Shown here: positions 1 through 6,044 of the stretch, piece by piece | Numbering within the stretch: position 1 is the first letter of the stretch | Layout of the letters: each line of letters begins with the position of its first letter | Assembly (NCBI GenBank): GCA_024683255.1 | Contig: JAIKYL010000025.1 | Coordinates: 1-7,116 of the forward strand | Direction: 5' to 3' | DNA: 7,116 nucleotides | DNA from: Bacteroidales bacterium | GTDB taxonomy: Bacteria > Bacteroidota > Bacteroidia > Bacteroidales > UBA932 | The notes under the pieces: generated by a model | Database searches by the model: none | Seen by the model: only the letters and a program-made list of their open reading frames with translations | What the model was told of the DNA's origin: nothing | Program-made: the position numbers and the translations under genes

Positions 1-190
1 TGAATCATGAATCTTGCGATTCATTGCTCTTGCCTATTGAAATTGCAGTCCACAATCTATTACGAAAATTTCCGTATTAGTTTACAGACTAATTTTTCTA
101 TCTTTTGCTTTACCTCTAATCTATTCTCTCAGTATTGTCAATGAACTTTAAAAACCGCCTTGAAACGCACTCTCGCTTCAAACGGGACTG
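1..190 (-). other. Hairpin-rich leader transcribed leftward out of the window (possible rRNA operon leader)
   Basis: This AT-rich stretch lies downstream of a good leftward promoter (191-221) and contains no convincing gene. On the minus strand it would form several hairpins. Bases 7-24 give a 7-bp stem ATGAATC/GATTCAT with a GCAA tetraloop on the minus strand. Bases 76-93 give a 6-bp stem ATTAGT/ACTAAT. Bases 61-76 give an imperfect TACG...CGTA stem. Bases 126-146 read on the minus strand as GTTCATTGACAATACTGAGA, which resembles the GTTCTTTGACATATTG block that I associate with Bacteroidetes rRNA leaders and spacers. That likeness is from memory. The 16S gene itself is not in the window, so the rRNA assignment is inference. 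The alternative is the 5' UTR of a protein gene starting at or beyond the left edge. Confidence 0.35.
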
Positions 191-221
191 CAAAGGTAGC
201 CATTTTTTTTCACCCGCCAAA
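191..221 (-). promoter_or_regulatory. Leftward Bacteroidetes-type promoter (TTTG-N19-TACCTTTG)
   Basis: On the minus strand, TTTG (221-218) is followed after 19 nt by TACCTTTG (198-191), an exact match to the Bacteroidetes -33 TTTG / -7 TAnnTTTG arrangement. Upstream on the same strand (about 222-258) are long A-tracts, which could act as an UP-like element for a strong promoter. Transcription would start around 183-187 and leave the window. The motif match is directly visible; promoter strength is inferred. Confidence 0.6.
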
Positions 222-257
222 TTTTTTTTATATTTTTTAATTTTTTTTTCTTTTTTC

Positions 258-289
258 CTTGCGCCTATACATAATTATGCATATATTTG
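258..289 (+). promoter_or_regulatory. Promoter of the argR-argG-argE-argH operon
   Basis: CTTG (258-261) and TATATTTG (282-289) are separated by 20 nt. This fits the Bacteroidetes consensus (TTTG, about 19-21 nt, TAnnTTTG) with an exact -7 element and one mismatch in -33. The start point would be near 293-298, giving a short leader of about 20-25 nt before the argR ATG. The whole spacer between the two elements is occupied by the candidate ArgR box at 266-283, so ArgR binding there should block RNA polymerase. Confidence 0.6.
266..283 (+). promoter_or_regulatory. Candidate ArgR operator, box 1
   Basis: The sequence TATACATAATTATGCATA is an 18-bp near-palindrome (8 of 9 base pairs match across the centre at 274/275). 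ARG boxes of the ArgR/AhrC family are 18-bp imperfect palindromes with an AT-rich centre, so size and form agree, although the exact bases differ from the E. coli TGAAT/ATTCA consensus. It lies between the -33 and -7 elements and ends on the first two bases of the -7 box. A second copy with 15/18 identity lies 41 bp downstream. Binding by the downstream ArgR is inferred. Confidence 0.55.
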
Positions 290-306
290 CAATCCAACTA
301 AATAAT

Positions 307-324
307 TATACCAAATTATGCAGA
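307..324 (+). promoter_or_regulatory. Candidate ArgR operator, box 2, over the argR start codon
   Basis: TATACCAAATTATGCAGA matches box 1 at 15 of 18 positions, including the 9-base run AATTATGCA. Its right half is well kept and its left half is weaker, so it may be a lower-affinity site. The argR ATG (318-320) lies inside it. Centre-to-centre distance to box 1 is 41 bp, close to four helical turns, so both boxes would face the same side of the DNA. That suits a hexameric ArgR bridging or stacking across both. Confidence 0.5.
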
Positions 325-773
325 ACATCCAATCCCGGCATAAGGCGCTCATTCAGATTATCAGCCAAGAGACCATATACAGTCAGGAAGAGTTGCAGGA
401 AAAACTCCGGAAACAGGGCATAAACACCACCCAGGCCACCCTTTCCCGTGACCTCAAGGCCCTTCGCATCCTGAAGGTGCCCGGGGAGGGTTATCGGCTT
501 CCCCAGCCCGGCTCCCGCTTCCTCTCCGGTCCCACGCCCGCCAGCATAACCAGCCTGGAGTTCTCCGGCCAGTTTGGTGTAATGAAAACCCAGCCGGGCT
601 TTGCATCGGCCGCAGCGGTGCTCATAGACCATCATCCCTCCCGGCCCATCATGGGCACCATCGCCGGGGACGATACCATCCTGCTGGTTCTCCGCCAGGG
701 TTTCACGCCGGCCCAGGCCCTGGAAGTCCTGGAAAAAGTGATCCCGGACATTAAGTCGCACTTGATTGTTTAG
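318..773 (+). CDS. argR: ArgR, arginine-responsive transcriptional repressor
   Basis: This is a 151-aa protein, the usual ArgR length (about 150). The N-terminal part is a winged helix-turn-helix DNA-binding domain (about residues 1-65) with the recognition-helix signature TQATLSRDL at 38-46. The C-terminal part is the oligomerisation and arginine-binding domain (about 78-151), with the hallmark GTIAGDDT at 113-120; the Asp pair 118-119 is expected to contact L-arginine. In the family, arginine promotes a hexamer that binds paired ARG boxes and represses arginine synthesis genes. Two candidate boxes lie at its own promoter and start codon, implying autoregulation and control of the whole operon. 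The ATG at 318 puts the N-terminal helix in the normal place. argG follows after 14 nt, so the two are probably co-transcribed. The assignment is firm; operator use is inferred. Confidence 0.95.
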   Translation: MQNIQSRHKALIQIISQETIYSQEELQEKLRKQGINTTQATLSRDLKALRILKVPGEGYRLPQPGSRFLSGPTPASITSLEFSGQFGVMKTQPGFASAAAVLIDHHPSRPIMGTIAGDDTILLVLRQGFTPAQALEVLEKVIPDIKSHLIV

Positions 774-787
774 TTAGTAGTGTATAT

Positions 788-1984
788 ATGGAAAAGAAAA
801 AAGTAGTAGTTGCCTTCTCCGGCGGCCTGGACACCTCCTTCACGGTAATGTACCTGTCCAAGGAAATGGGGTACGAAGTGTACGCCGCCTGCGCCGATAC
901 GGGAGGCTTCTCCCCGGAGCAGCTGGAGCGCAACGAGCAGAACGCCTACAAGCTGGGCGCCGTCAAATACGTCACCCTGGACGTAAAGGAAGAGTATTAC
1001 CAAAAGAGCATCCGCTTCATGGTGTTTGGAAACGTGCTCCGGAACGGGACCTATCCCATCTCCGTTTCCTCCGAACGCATCTTCCAAGCCACGGCCATCG
1101 CCCGTTATGCCCGCGAGATTGGGGCATCGGCCATTGCCCACGGCTCCACCGGTGCTGGCAACGACCAGGTGCGTTTTGACATGACCTTCGCCGTCCTGTG
1201 CCCGGAGATGGAGATCATCACCCTCACCCGCGACAAGGCGCTTTCCCGCCAGGAAGAGGTGGACTACCTTAACGCCCACGGCTTTAAGGCCGATTTCGCC
1301 AAGCTCAAGTATTCCTATAATATCGGCCTCTGGGGCACGTCCATCTGCGGCGGGGAAATCCTGGATTCCACCCAGGGTCTGCCGGAAGAAGCGTACCTGA
1401 AGCCGGTGACCAAGACCGGCAGCGAAAAGGTGGACCTCACCTTTGAGAAGGGCGAGCTCATTGCCGTGAACGGAAAGAAGCTCCCGCCGGTGGAAGCCAT
1501 CCAGGCACTGGAGAAGCAGCTGGAAGGCTACGGCCTGGGACGGGACAACCACGTGGGAGACACCATCATCGGTATCAAGGGCCGGGTGGGCTTCGAGGCG
1601 GCTGCGCCCATGCTCATCTTATCGGCCCACAAGTACCTGGAGAAGTTCACCCTTAGCAAGTGGCAGCAGTACTGGAAAGAGCAGGTGGGCAACTGGTACG
1701 GCATGTTCCTGCACGAGAGCCAGTACCTGGAGCCCGTGATGCGGGACATGGAAGCCCTGCTGGAAAGCTCCCAGCGCAACGTTTCCGGCACCGTGGTCAT
1801 GACCGTGGGACCCAAATGGGCCGAATGCACGGGCGTGAACACCCCCAACGACCTGGTGAAGAACCCCTTCGGCGAATACGGCGAGATGCAGAAAGGCTGG
1901 ACCTCGGAAGACGCCAAGGGCTTCATCAAAGTGCTGGAGACCCCGCTCCGGATTTACTACAACCGTCATCCGGAAGAAGCATGA
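788..1984 (+). CDS. argG: Argininosuccinate synthase
   Basis: This cytosolic enzyme joins citrulline and aspartate using ATP (giving AMP and PPi) to make argininosuccinate, the penultimate step to arginine. At 398 aa it is close to the short, about 400-aa form of the family. The N-type ATP-pyrophosphatase loop is at residues 9-17 (AFSGGLDTS), and the second nucleotide/substrate motif HGSTGAGNDQVRF is at 118-130. The motif around 176-190 (LWGTSICGGEILD) corresponds to the conserved LWGRSIEGG-type segment. The C-terminal part (about 290-398) fits the multimerisation region. The start ATG at 788 lies 14 nt after argR and gives the expected beta strand KKVVVAFSGG directly at the N-terminus. The stop codon overlaps the next start in an ATGA (1981-1984), so translation of argE is probably coupled to it. 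Confidence 0.96.
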   Translation: MEKKKVVVAFSGGLDTSFTVMYLSKEMGYEVYAACADTGGFSPEQLERNEQNAYKLGAVKYVTLDVKEEYYQKSIRFMVFGNVLRNGTYPISVSSERIFQATAIARYAREIGASAIAHGSTGAGNDQVRFDMTFAVLCPEMEIITLTRDKALSRQEEVDYLNAHGFKADFAKLKYSYNIGLWGTSICGGEILDSTQGLPEEAYLKPVTKTGSEKVDLTFEKGELIAVNGKKLPPVEAIQALEKQLEGYGLGRDNHVGDTIIGIKGRVGFEAAAPMLILSAHKYLEKFTLSKWQQYWKEQVGNWYGMFLHESQYLEPVMRDMEALLESSQRNVSGTVVMTVGPKWAECTGVNTPNDLVKNPFGEYGEMQKGWTSEDAKGFIKVLETPLRIYYNRHPEEA

Positions 1985-2967
1985 CGGGCCTCCTGGAACA
2001 ACTGATAGCCATTCCCTCCCTTAGCCGCGAGGAAAAGGCCGTGGCCGATTTCCTGGAAGACCGGTTGCAGGACCTGCATCCCCGTCGGCACGGCAACAAC
2101 CTCTGGATGGTGAAAGGAGAGGGCCCGGTGCTGCTTATGGACGCCCATATAGACACAGTGAAACCCGTAGCGGGCTGGCAGCGGGATCCCTTCACCCCCA
2201 CCCGGGAGGAAGACCGGATCTACGGCCTGGGTGCCAACGACGATGGCGGCTCGGTTGTTTCCATGATTGAGGCCTTCCGCAAGGCCCGGCCGATCAAGCA
2301 CTCGCTGGTGCTGTCCCTTTCGGCCGAGGAAGAAGTATCCGGACAGAATGGTCTGGAAAGCGTACTGCCGCTCATTGAGGCCGATGCGGGTCCCATCCGC
2401 TGCGGAATCATGGGCGAACCCACAGGGATGCAGATGGCCGTAAGCGAACGCGGCCTAATGGTGCTGGACTGCACCGCCCGGGGTGTCTCTGGACACGCCG
2501 CCCGGGGCGAAGGCGTAAACGCCATCTACGAAGCGCTGCCGGACATAGACTGGTTCCGCAGCCACGGGATGACGGTGACGCAAATCCAGGCCGGGACGCA
2601 GCACAACGTGATTCCGGACTGCTGTAGCTTTGTGGTGGACGTACGCACCATGGGTGACAACCAGACCGTGCTGGACGCCGTCCTGCAGGCTGTCCGCTGC
2701 GAGGTGAAGGCCCGTTCCACCCGGCTCAACGGCTCCTCCATCGGCACGGAACATCCCCTTGTCCATGCAGCCATCGCGCTGGGAATCAAGCGCTTCTCCT
2801 CACCTACCCTCTCCAACCAGGCGGTGTGCCGCTTCCCCACCGTTAAAATCGGCCCCGGAGAAAGCAGCCGCTCGCATACGGCCGACGAATACATTTGCAC
2901 CGGTGAGCTGGAAGCCGCCGCAGACGTTTACCTGAAACTCATCAGTACCTATGAAAATCTGGAATAA
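1981..2967 (+). CDS. argE: M20-family N-acyl amino acid deacylase (ArgE-type; N-acetylornithine or N-acylcitrulline deacylase)
   Basis: This is a 328-aa dinuclear zinc hydrolase of the M20/ArgE-DapE family. Visible motifs are LLMDAHIDTV (51-60, metal His56 and Asp58), GANDDGG (84-90, bridging Asp87), SAEEE (114-118, catalytic Glu and metal Glu), GEPT (145-148, metal acid), SGHAARGE (170-177, lid/dimerisation-domain His172) and SHTADE (298-303, last metal His299). The small lid domain is about 165-270. The ATG at 1981 overlaps the argG stop by 4 bp; an in-frame extension back to 1660 would lie entirely inside argG and is rejected. In Bacteroides, ArgF' makes N-succinylcitrulline, so the related deacylase releases citrulline rather than ornithine. 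Placement directly between argG and argH suits a citrulline-releasing role, but acyl group and substrate cannot be read from the sequence. DapE, carboxypeptidase or dipeptidase activity is possible but less likely in this operon. Confidence 0.82.
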   Translation: MTGLLEQLIAIPSLSREEKAVADFLEDRLQDLHPRRHGNNLWMVKGEGPVLLMDAHIDTVKPVAGWQRDPFTPTREEDRIYGLGANDDGGSVVSMIEAFRKARPIKHSLVLSLSAEEEVSGQNGLESVLPLIEADAGPIRCGIMGEPTGMQMAVSERGLMVLDCTARGVSGHAARGEGVNAIYEALPDIDWFRSHGMTVTQIQAGTQHNVIPDCCSFVVDVRTMGDNQTVLDAVLQAVRCEVKARSTRLNGSSIGTEHPLVHAAIALGIKRFSSPTLSNQAVCRFPTVKIGPGESSRSHTADEYICTGELEAAADVYLKLISTYENLE

Positions 2968-4240
2968 AGGCTTCGACAACGACGCGCAGATTGACGCCTT
3001 CACCGTGGGGCGGGACCGGGAGCTAGACCTCATGCTGGCCCCCTTCGACATTGAAGGGACCATCGCGCACATCACCATGCTCTCCCAGGTGGGCCTTTTA
3101 TCGGCCGATGACCTGGCCCTGCTGCTGCCGGAACTCCGCAAGCTGCACCAGGAAGCGCTGGACGGCAAGTTCACCATTTCCGGGGAAGATGTCCATTCGG
3201 AGGTGGAAGCCCGTCTCACGGAGAAGCTGGGCGAAGTGGGCAAGAAGGTGCACACCGGACGGTCCCGGAACGACCAGGTGGCGCTGGACGTGAAGCTCTT
3301 CACGCGCGCCCGCATCCGCGCCACTGTAGAAAAGGTGTCGCAGCTCTTTACCCTGCTGCAGAAGCGCTCGGAGGAGCTGAAGGACGTGCTCATGCCCGGC
3401 TATACGCACCTGCAGGTGGCCATGCCTTCCTCTTTCGGCCTGTGGTTCGGCGCTTATGCCGAAAGCCTTTGCGACGACCTGGTGTTCCTCAAAGCCGCCT
3501 GGGACGTAACAGACCGCAATCCGCTGGGATCGGCTGCGGGATACGGGTCATCGGCCCCGCTGGACCGGGAGAGCACAACCAAGCTGCTGGGCTTCAAGGA
3601 CCTGGCCTATAATTCCGTCTATGCCCAGATGGGACGCGGCCGATGCGAACGGATGGTGGCCTTCGCCTATGCCTGCCTGGCCGAAACGCTGGGGAAATTT
3701 GCCACCGACGGCTGCCTTTTCGTGAGCCAGAACTTCGGCTTTCTCAAACTGCCGGACGCCTACACCACCGGTTCCAGCATTATGCCGCAGAAAAAGAATC
3801 CGGACGTGTTTGAGCTGGTGAGGGCCCACTGCAACCGAATCCAGGGCATCCCGGGCGACATCCGGCTCATTACCGGCAACCTTCCCTCCGGCTATTTCCG
3901 GGACCTGCAACTGCTCAAAGAGTTGTACCTTCCCCTCTTTGACGAGATGGACAGCTGCCTGGACATCCTCCTCTACGCCATCCCCGGCATCCAGGCGAGC
4001 ACCAACCTTATGTCCCTCCCGCTCTACGAGCAGGCCTTCTGCGTGGAAGAAGTGAACCGTCTGGTATCCACCGGCGTCCCTTTCCGCGACGCCTATCGCC
4101 AGATAGGCCAAGCCGTCCAGAATGGCAGCTTCCACTTCTCCGGAGAACTCCACCACACCCACAAAGGATCAATCGGCAAGCTCTGCACCGCAGAAATTGC
4201 CGCCCGATTCCATTCTATCCGGGCCGAATTCCCGTTCTAA
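2951..4240 (+). CDS. argH: Argininosuccinate lyase
   Basis: This enzyme splits argininosuccinate into arginine and fumarate, the last step of the pathway. At 429 aa it is slightly shorter than the common 450-470 aa forms but complete. It belongs to the fumarase/aspartase superfamily, whose homotetramers build each active site from several subunits. Visible motifs are the N-terminal FTVGRDRELD (17-26), HTGRSRNDQ (101-109), GYTHLQ (150-155, with the family's conserved His153) and the superfamily signature GSSIMPQKKNPD (274-285, mobile loop with the catalytic Ser). The ATG at 2951 lies inside the end of argE (17-bp overlap in another frame) and gives the typical start MKIWNKGF, so the overlap is real and suggests translational coupling. 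It is the last gene of the operon. A long hairpin at 4255-4312 begins 14 nt after the stop and may protect or define the 3' end of the mRNA. Confidence 0.96.
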   Translation: MKIWNKGFDNDAQIDAFTVGRDRELDLMLAPFDIEGTIAHITMLSQVGLLSADDLALLLPELRKLHQEALDGKFTISGEDVHSEVEARLTEKLGEVGKKVHTGRSRNDQVALDVKLFTRARIRATVEKVSQLFTLLQKRSEELKDVLMPGYTHLQVAMPSSFGLWFGAYAESLCDDLVFLKAAWDVTDRNPLGSAAGYGSSAPLDRESTTKLLGFKDLAYNSVYAQMGRGRCERMVAFAYACLAETLGKFATDGCLFVSQNFGFLKLPDAYTTGSSIMPQKKNPDVFELVRAHCNRIQGIPGDIRLITGNLPSGYFRDLQLLKELYLPLFDEMDSCLDILLYAIPGIQASTNLMSLPLYEQAFCVEEVNRLVSTGVPFRDAYRQIGQAVQNGSFHFSGELHHTHKGSIGKLCTAEIAARFHSIRAEFPF

Positions 4241-4263
4241 ACCACGTCTGTCCTGGCCATTTT

Positions 4264-4299
4264 GGGAGAGGTGGGTCGGCCGATGCCGGGACCTCTCCC
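4264..4299 (+). repeat. REP-like hairpin 1
   Basis: A 36-nt element with a 9-bp stem GGGAGAGGT (4264-4272) / ACCTCTCCC (4291-4299). The inner 18 nt is GGGTCGGCCGATGCCGGG, which adds a CGGC/GCCG inner stem with a CGAT loop and a bulge between. Its reverse complement matches hairpin 4 (6009-6044) at 35 of 36 positions, showing recent common origin or ongoing homogenisation. Confidence 0.88.
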
Positions 4300-4339
4300 A
4301 CCCAAAATGGCCCCTGCAGCGCTGTGGGGCACTTTCTCT

Positions 4340-4375
4340 GGGAGAGGTCAGGCACTTCTGATGCCCACCTCTCCC
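4340..4375 (+). repeat. REP-like hairpin 2
   Basis: A 36-nt element with the same 9-bp stem GGGAGAGGT (4340-4348) / ACCTCTCCC (4367-4375) but a different inner segment, CAGGCACTTCTGATGCCC. That segment forms a GGCA/TGCC inner stem with a 7-nt loop. Its reverse complement matches hairpin 3 in the whole stem and at 12 of 18 inner positions, including the block GAAGTGCC. Confidence 0.85.
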
Positions 4376-4406
4376 AAAAGGTGTCGCAAAATACCCGGAA
4401 AAACAC

Positions 4407-4414
4407 TAAATTTG
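4407..4414 (+). promoter_or_regulatory. Possible -7 promoter element for the LRR gene
   Basis: TAAATTTG matches the Bacteroidetes -7 consensus TAnnTTTG exactly and lies 20 bp before the ATG at 4435, in a short AT-rich gap just after the left repeat unit. No good -33 TTTG is seen at the proper distance (the bases there read GTCG), so this is a half-supported promoter. If real, the leader would be only about 12-16 nt. Confidence 0.4.
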
Positions 4415-4434
4415 CTTGAAAAACAAGAATAGTG

Positions 4435-5925
4435 ATGAAAAAGCTCCTTCTCCCTATCATCGGCCTGCTTCTCACGGTGACCCTCTCTGCCCAGACCAAC
4501 CTGGGTGGGAGATACTTCAACCTGATTTGGGCCGAGGACGGAAACACCCTCTTTGCGGAGAATAACCTTACCTTCATTCCCCACGATGGAACGTACGATT
4601 TCTCCATTACCGTCAAGATGCACGACGGCACCCAAGCCTGGGTGGGCACGGACGAGGTGGGGACCCTCAAGATAGAGAACGGCAACCTCTGGTATATCCA
4701 TCCCAACAAGAATTACGATTTTGAGTTGGAAATCATCCTGCACCCCGTGGATGAAGCCGGACAGCCTATTGAGGACAGCATCCAAATCATCGAGCATAAA
4801 GGTGACAGCGGCTCTCCTTATCCGGACGAAGTATGCTTCAGTGGAACGTATTCCCGTGTGATACCAACCTTTACCGATGAGCGTGGTTACCTCTACCAGA
4901 TGAAGGGTGAGGATGTCTGCGAACTGATCAATGGAGGTTTGTATGAAGGTACAGTTACGGTGCCTCGTACCGTTTACTATTCTTATCTGGATGCCCAGGC
5001 CAATGTCATCGGCATTGCCGAAAACGCCTTCTTCGGCTGCTATGACCTGGAGGCCGTCTCCTTTGAGAATCCGGACATCTATATCGGCCCATCGGCCTTT
5101 ATGGGTTCCGGCCTTCCCTATGATTACGAGAGCATCCTTAAGCCCAGATTCGCCTATCCCAACCAGGACTATTCTATCTTCGTGGTCCCCGCCGAGGAGT
5201 CTGTCGCTCAGGAGCGGGAGCAGAATATGTGGATGGTTTTCAAACAGAACATCCAGCGGGTGTGGCAGAGTGGCGACACCACCGCCGACGAGAACAAGGA
5301 CCTGGGCCGGGCCGATTTCGACTTTGAGAACAACCGCGGCCTGTTCTACACCTGGACCGATTCCGAAGAAGAGGCCGGGAAGGTGTTCCGCGGTTACGAG
5401 CCCTACGAGGTGGAAGCCCTCATCGCCCCTTCGGATTTCGTAGCCCGCCACCGCTTCCCGTCCTTTAGCCGGTGGAAGTTCGGGGAAACCGAACGGGAGG
5501 CCGATCCGTACGTGGTGGAGCGAGTCCTGCAGCGCTATCCCGGACATACGGTGATGTACAGCCGCCGGGTGGCCAACATCCGGCAGGGTTCCGGCTCGGG
5601 CGAGCTTTCCCTGGTGGAATTCGAGCACCAGGACGGCAAGGCCATGGTGGTGTTTGTGTGGCGCAATGCCGACTATGACCTGGCCATGGGGGACCTGTCC
5701 GTGGACCTGTCGGAGGAGTCGGAAGAATACGGCGTGTGGGATATTGACGATGAAGGCCGATATGGCATTCCGGACGTAGTGACCATTGCCCTGGACCCGC
5801 GCGAAGACGTTACCGTTTTCCTGGCCAAGAACTCACCGGAAGCCATAGAGTGCTACGCCTGGCACCAGGTGGGCGACCGCCTGGAATACGTAGAGTACGG
5901 CTCCTGGTACCGCTTTATTCCGTAA
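4435..5925 (+). CDS. Secreted protein with a short BspA-like leucine-rich repeat and a large domain of unknown function
   Basis: This 496-aa protein begins with a typical Sec signal peptide: KK followed by a hydrophobic stretch at about 4-17, with likely cleavage after LSAQ (17-20). A Cys lipobox is absent, so it is probably periplasmic or exported rather than a lipoprotein. Residues about 22-125 look beta-rich and contain the WVGTDEVGTLKIENG-type segment. Residues about 158-226 carry BspA/LRR_5-like units: IGIAENAFFGCYDLEAVSF (192-210), then IYIGPSAFMGSGL (215-227). Only about one to two repeats are present, far fewer than in true BspA adhesins. Residues about 255-496 are acidic and belong to no family I recognise. 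I chose the ATG at 4435 rather than the GTG one codon earlier. The gene stands alone between two inverted 120-bp repeat units. Its role is unknown; surface binding or envelope function is possible. Confidence 0.8.
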   Translation: MKKLLLPIIGLLLTVTLSAQTNLGGRYFNLIWAEDGNTLFAENNLTFIPHDGTYDFSITVKMHDGTQAWVGTDEVGTLKIENGNLWYIHPNKNYDFELEIILHPVDEAGQPIEDSIQIIEHKGDSGSPYPDEVCFSGTYSRVIPTFTDERGYLYQMKGEDVCELINGGLYEGTVTVPRTVYYSYLDAQANVIGIAENAFFGCYDLEAVSFENPDIYIGPSAFMGSGLPYDYESILKPRFAYPNQDYSIFVVPAEESVAQEREQNMWMVFKQNIQRVWQSGDTTADENKDLGRADFDFENNRGLFYTWTDSEEEAGKVFRGYEPYEVEALIAPSDFVARHRFPSFSRWKFGETEREADPYVVERVLQRYPGHTVMYSRRVANIRQGSGSGELSLVEFEHQDGKAMVVFVWRNADYDLAMGDLSVDLSEESEEYGVWDIDDEGRYGIPDVVTIALDPREDVTVFLAKNSPEAIECYAWHQVGDRLEYVEYGSWYRFIP

Positions 5926-5932
5926 CAGTTTT

Positions 5933-5968
5933 GGGAGAGGTGGTACTTTGAAGTGCCAGACCTCTCCC
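5933..5968 (-). repeat. REP-like hairpin 3
   Basis: A 36-nt element with stem GGGAGAGGT (5933-5941) / ACCTCTCCC (5960-5968) and inner segment GGTACTTTGAAGTGCCAG. The inner segment folds as GGTACT (5942-5947) with AGTGCC (5952-5957), including a G-T pair, around a TTGA loop. It is the inverted counterpart of hairpin 2. It lies 7 nt downstream of the LRR stop codon and could stabilise that mRNA's 3' end; no T-run follows, so it is not a classical terminator. Confidence 0.85.
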
Positions 5969-6008
5969 AATGAAAATGGCTCACAGGGGGCTGAGATGTG
6001 TTTTGTGT

Positions 6009-6044
6009 GGGAGAGGTCCCGGCATCGGCCAACCCACCTCTCCC
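6009..6044 (-). repeat. REP-like hairpin 4
   Basis: A 36-nt element with stem GGGAGAGGT (6009-6017) / ACCTCTCCC (6036-6044) and inner segment CCCGGCATCGGCCAACCC. It is the reverse complement of hairpin 1 with a single difference (35 of 36). It is followed by an A-run on the plus strand, so in the leftward direction it would be preceded, not followed, by T residues. Confidence 0.88.

Larger units (their letters stand above)
4260..4379 (+). repeat. 120-bp composite palindromic unit, left copy (REP/BIME-like)
   Basis: The unit begins TTTTGGGAGAGGT and ends ACCTCTCCCAAAA, a perfect 13-bp terminal inverted repeat. It contains two 36-nt hairpins (4264-4299 and 4340-4375) separated by 40 nt. The spacer has its own stem, GCCCC (4310-4314) with GGGGC (4326-4330), around CAG/CTG. 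An alternative longer stem pairs GGCCATTTTGGG (4255-4266) with CCCAAAATGGCC (4301-4312). An inverted copy with identical length and spacing is at 5929-6048. No target-site duplication is evident at its edges. The layout resembles paired REP sequences acted on by RAYT transposases, and one such transposase is encoded at 6488. The link is inferred from proximity and form. Confidence 0.85.

Noticed and set aside
1..24. Minus-strand ATG at 24-22 as a gene start, or TGAAT/ATTCA at 8-23 as a classic ARG box
   Set aside because: Only eight codons are visible, so a gene cannot be judged. The TGAAT/ATTCA pair has a 6-bp centre rather than 4-bp AT-rich and is better explained as the GCAA-loop hairpin.
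306..761. 151-codon open frame antisense to argR, nearly the same span
   Set aside because: It is a compositional shadow of a GC-rich gene; its translation shows no family motifs, while the plus frame has the full set of ArgR signatures.
1660..1980. In-frame N-terminal extension of the deacylase into argG
   Set aside because: The extension is Arg/Gly/Pro-rich shadow sequence of argG. The ATG at 1981 gives the normal M20 N-terminus and the common ATGA overlap.
4348..5628. 426-codon open frame antisense to the LRR gene
   Set aside because: The plus-strand frame has a signal peptide and LRR motifs and fits between the repeats. The antisense frame runs into the left repeat unit and shows no recognisable domains.
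5933..6044. Classical rho-independent terminators at the hairpins
   Set aside because: The stems are strong but are followed by A-runs or mixed sequence on the coding strand, not by a T-run, so intrinsic termination is not supported.
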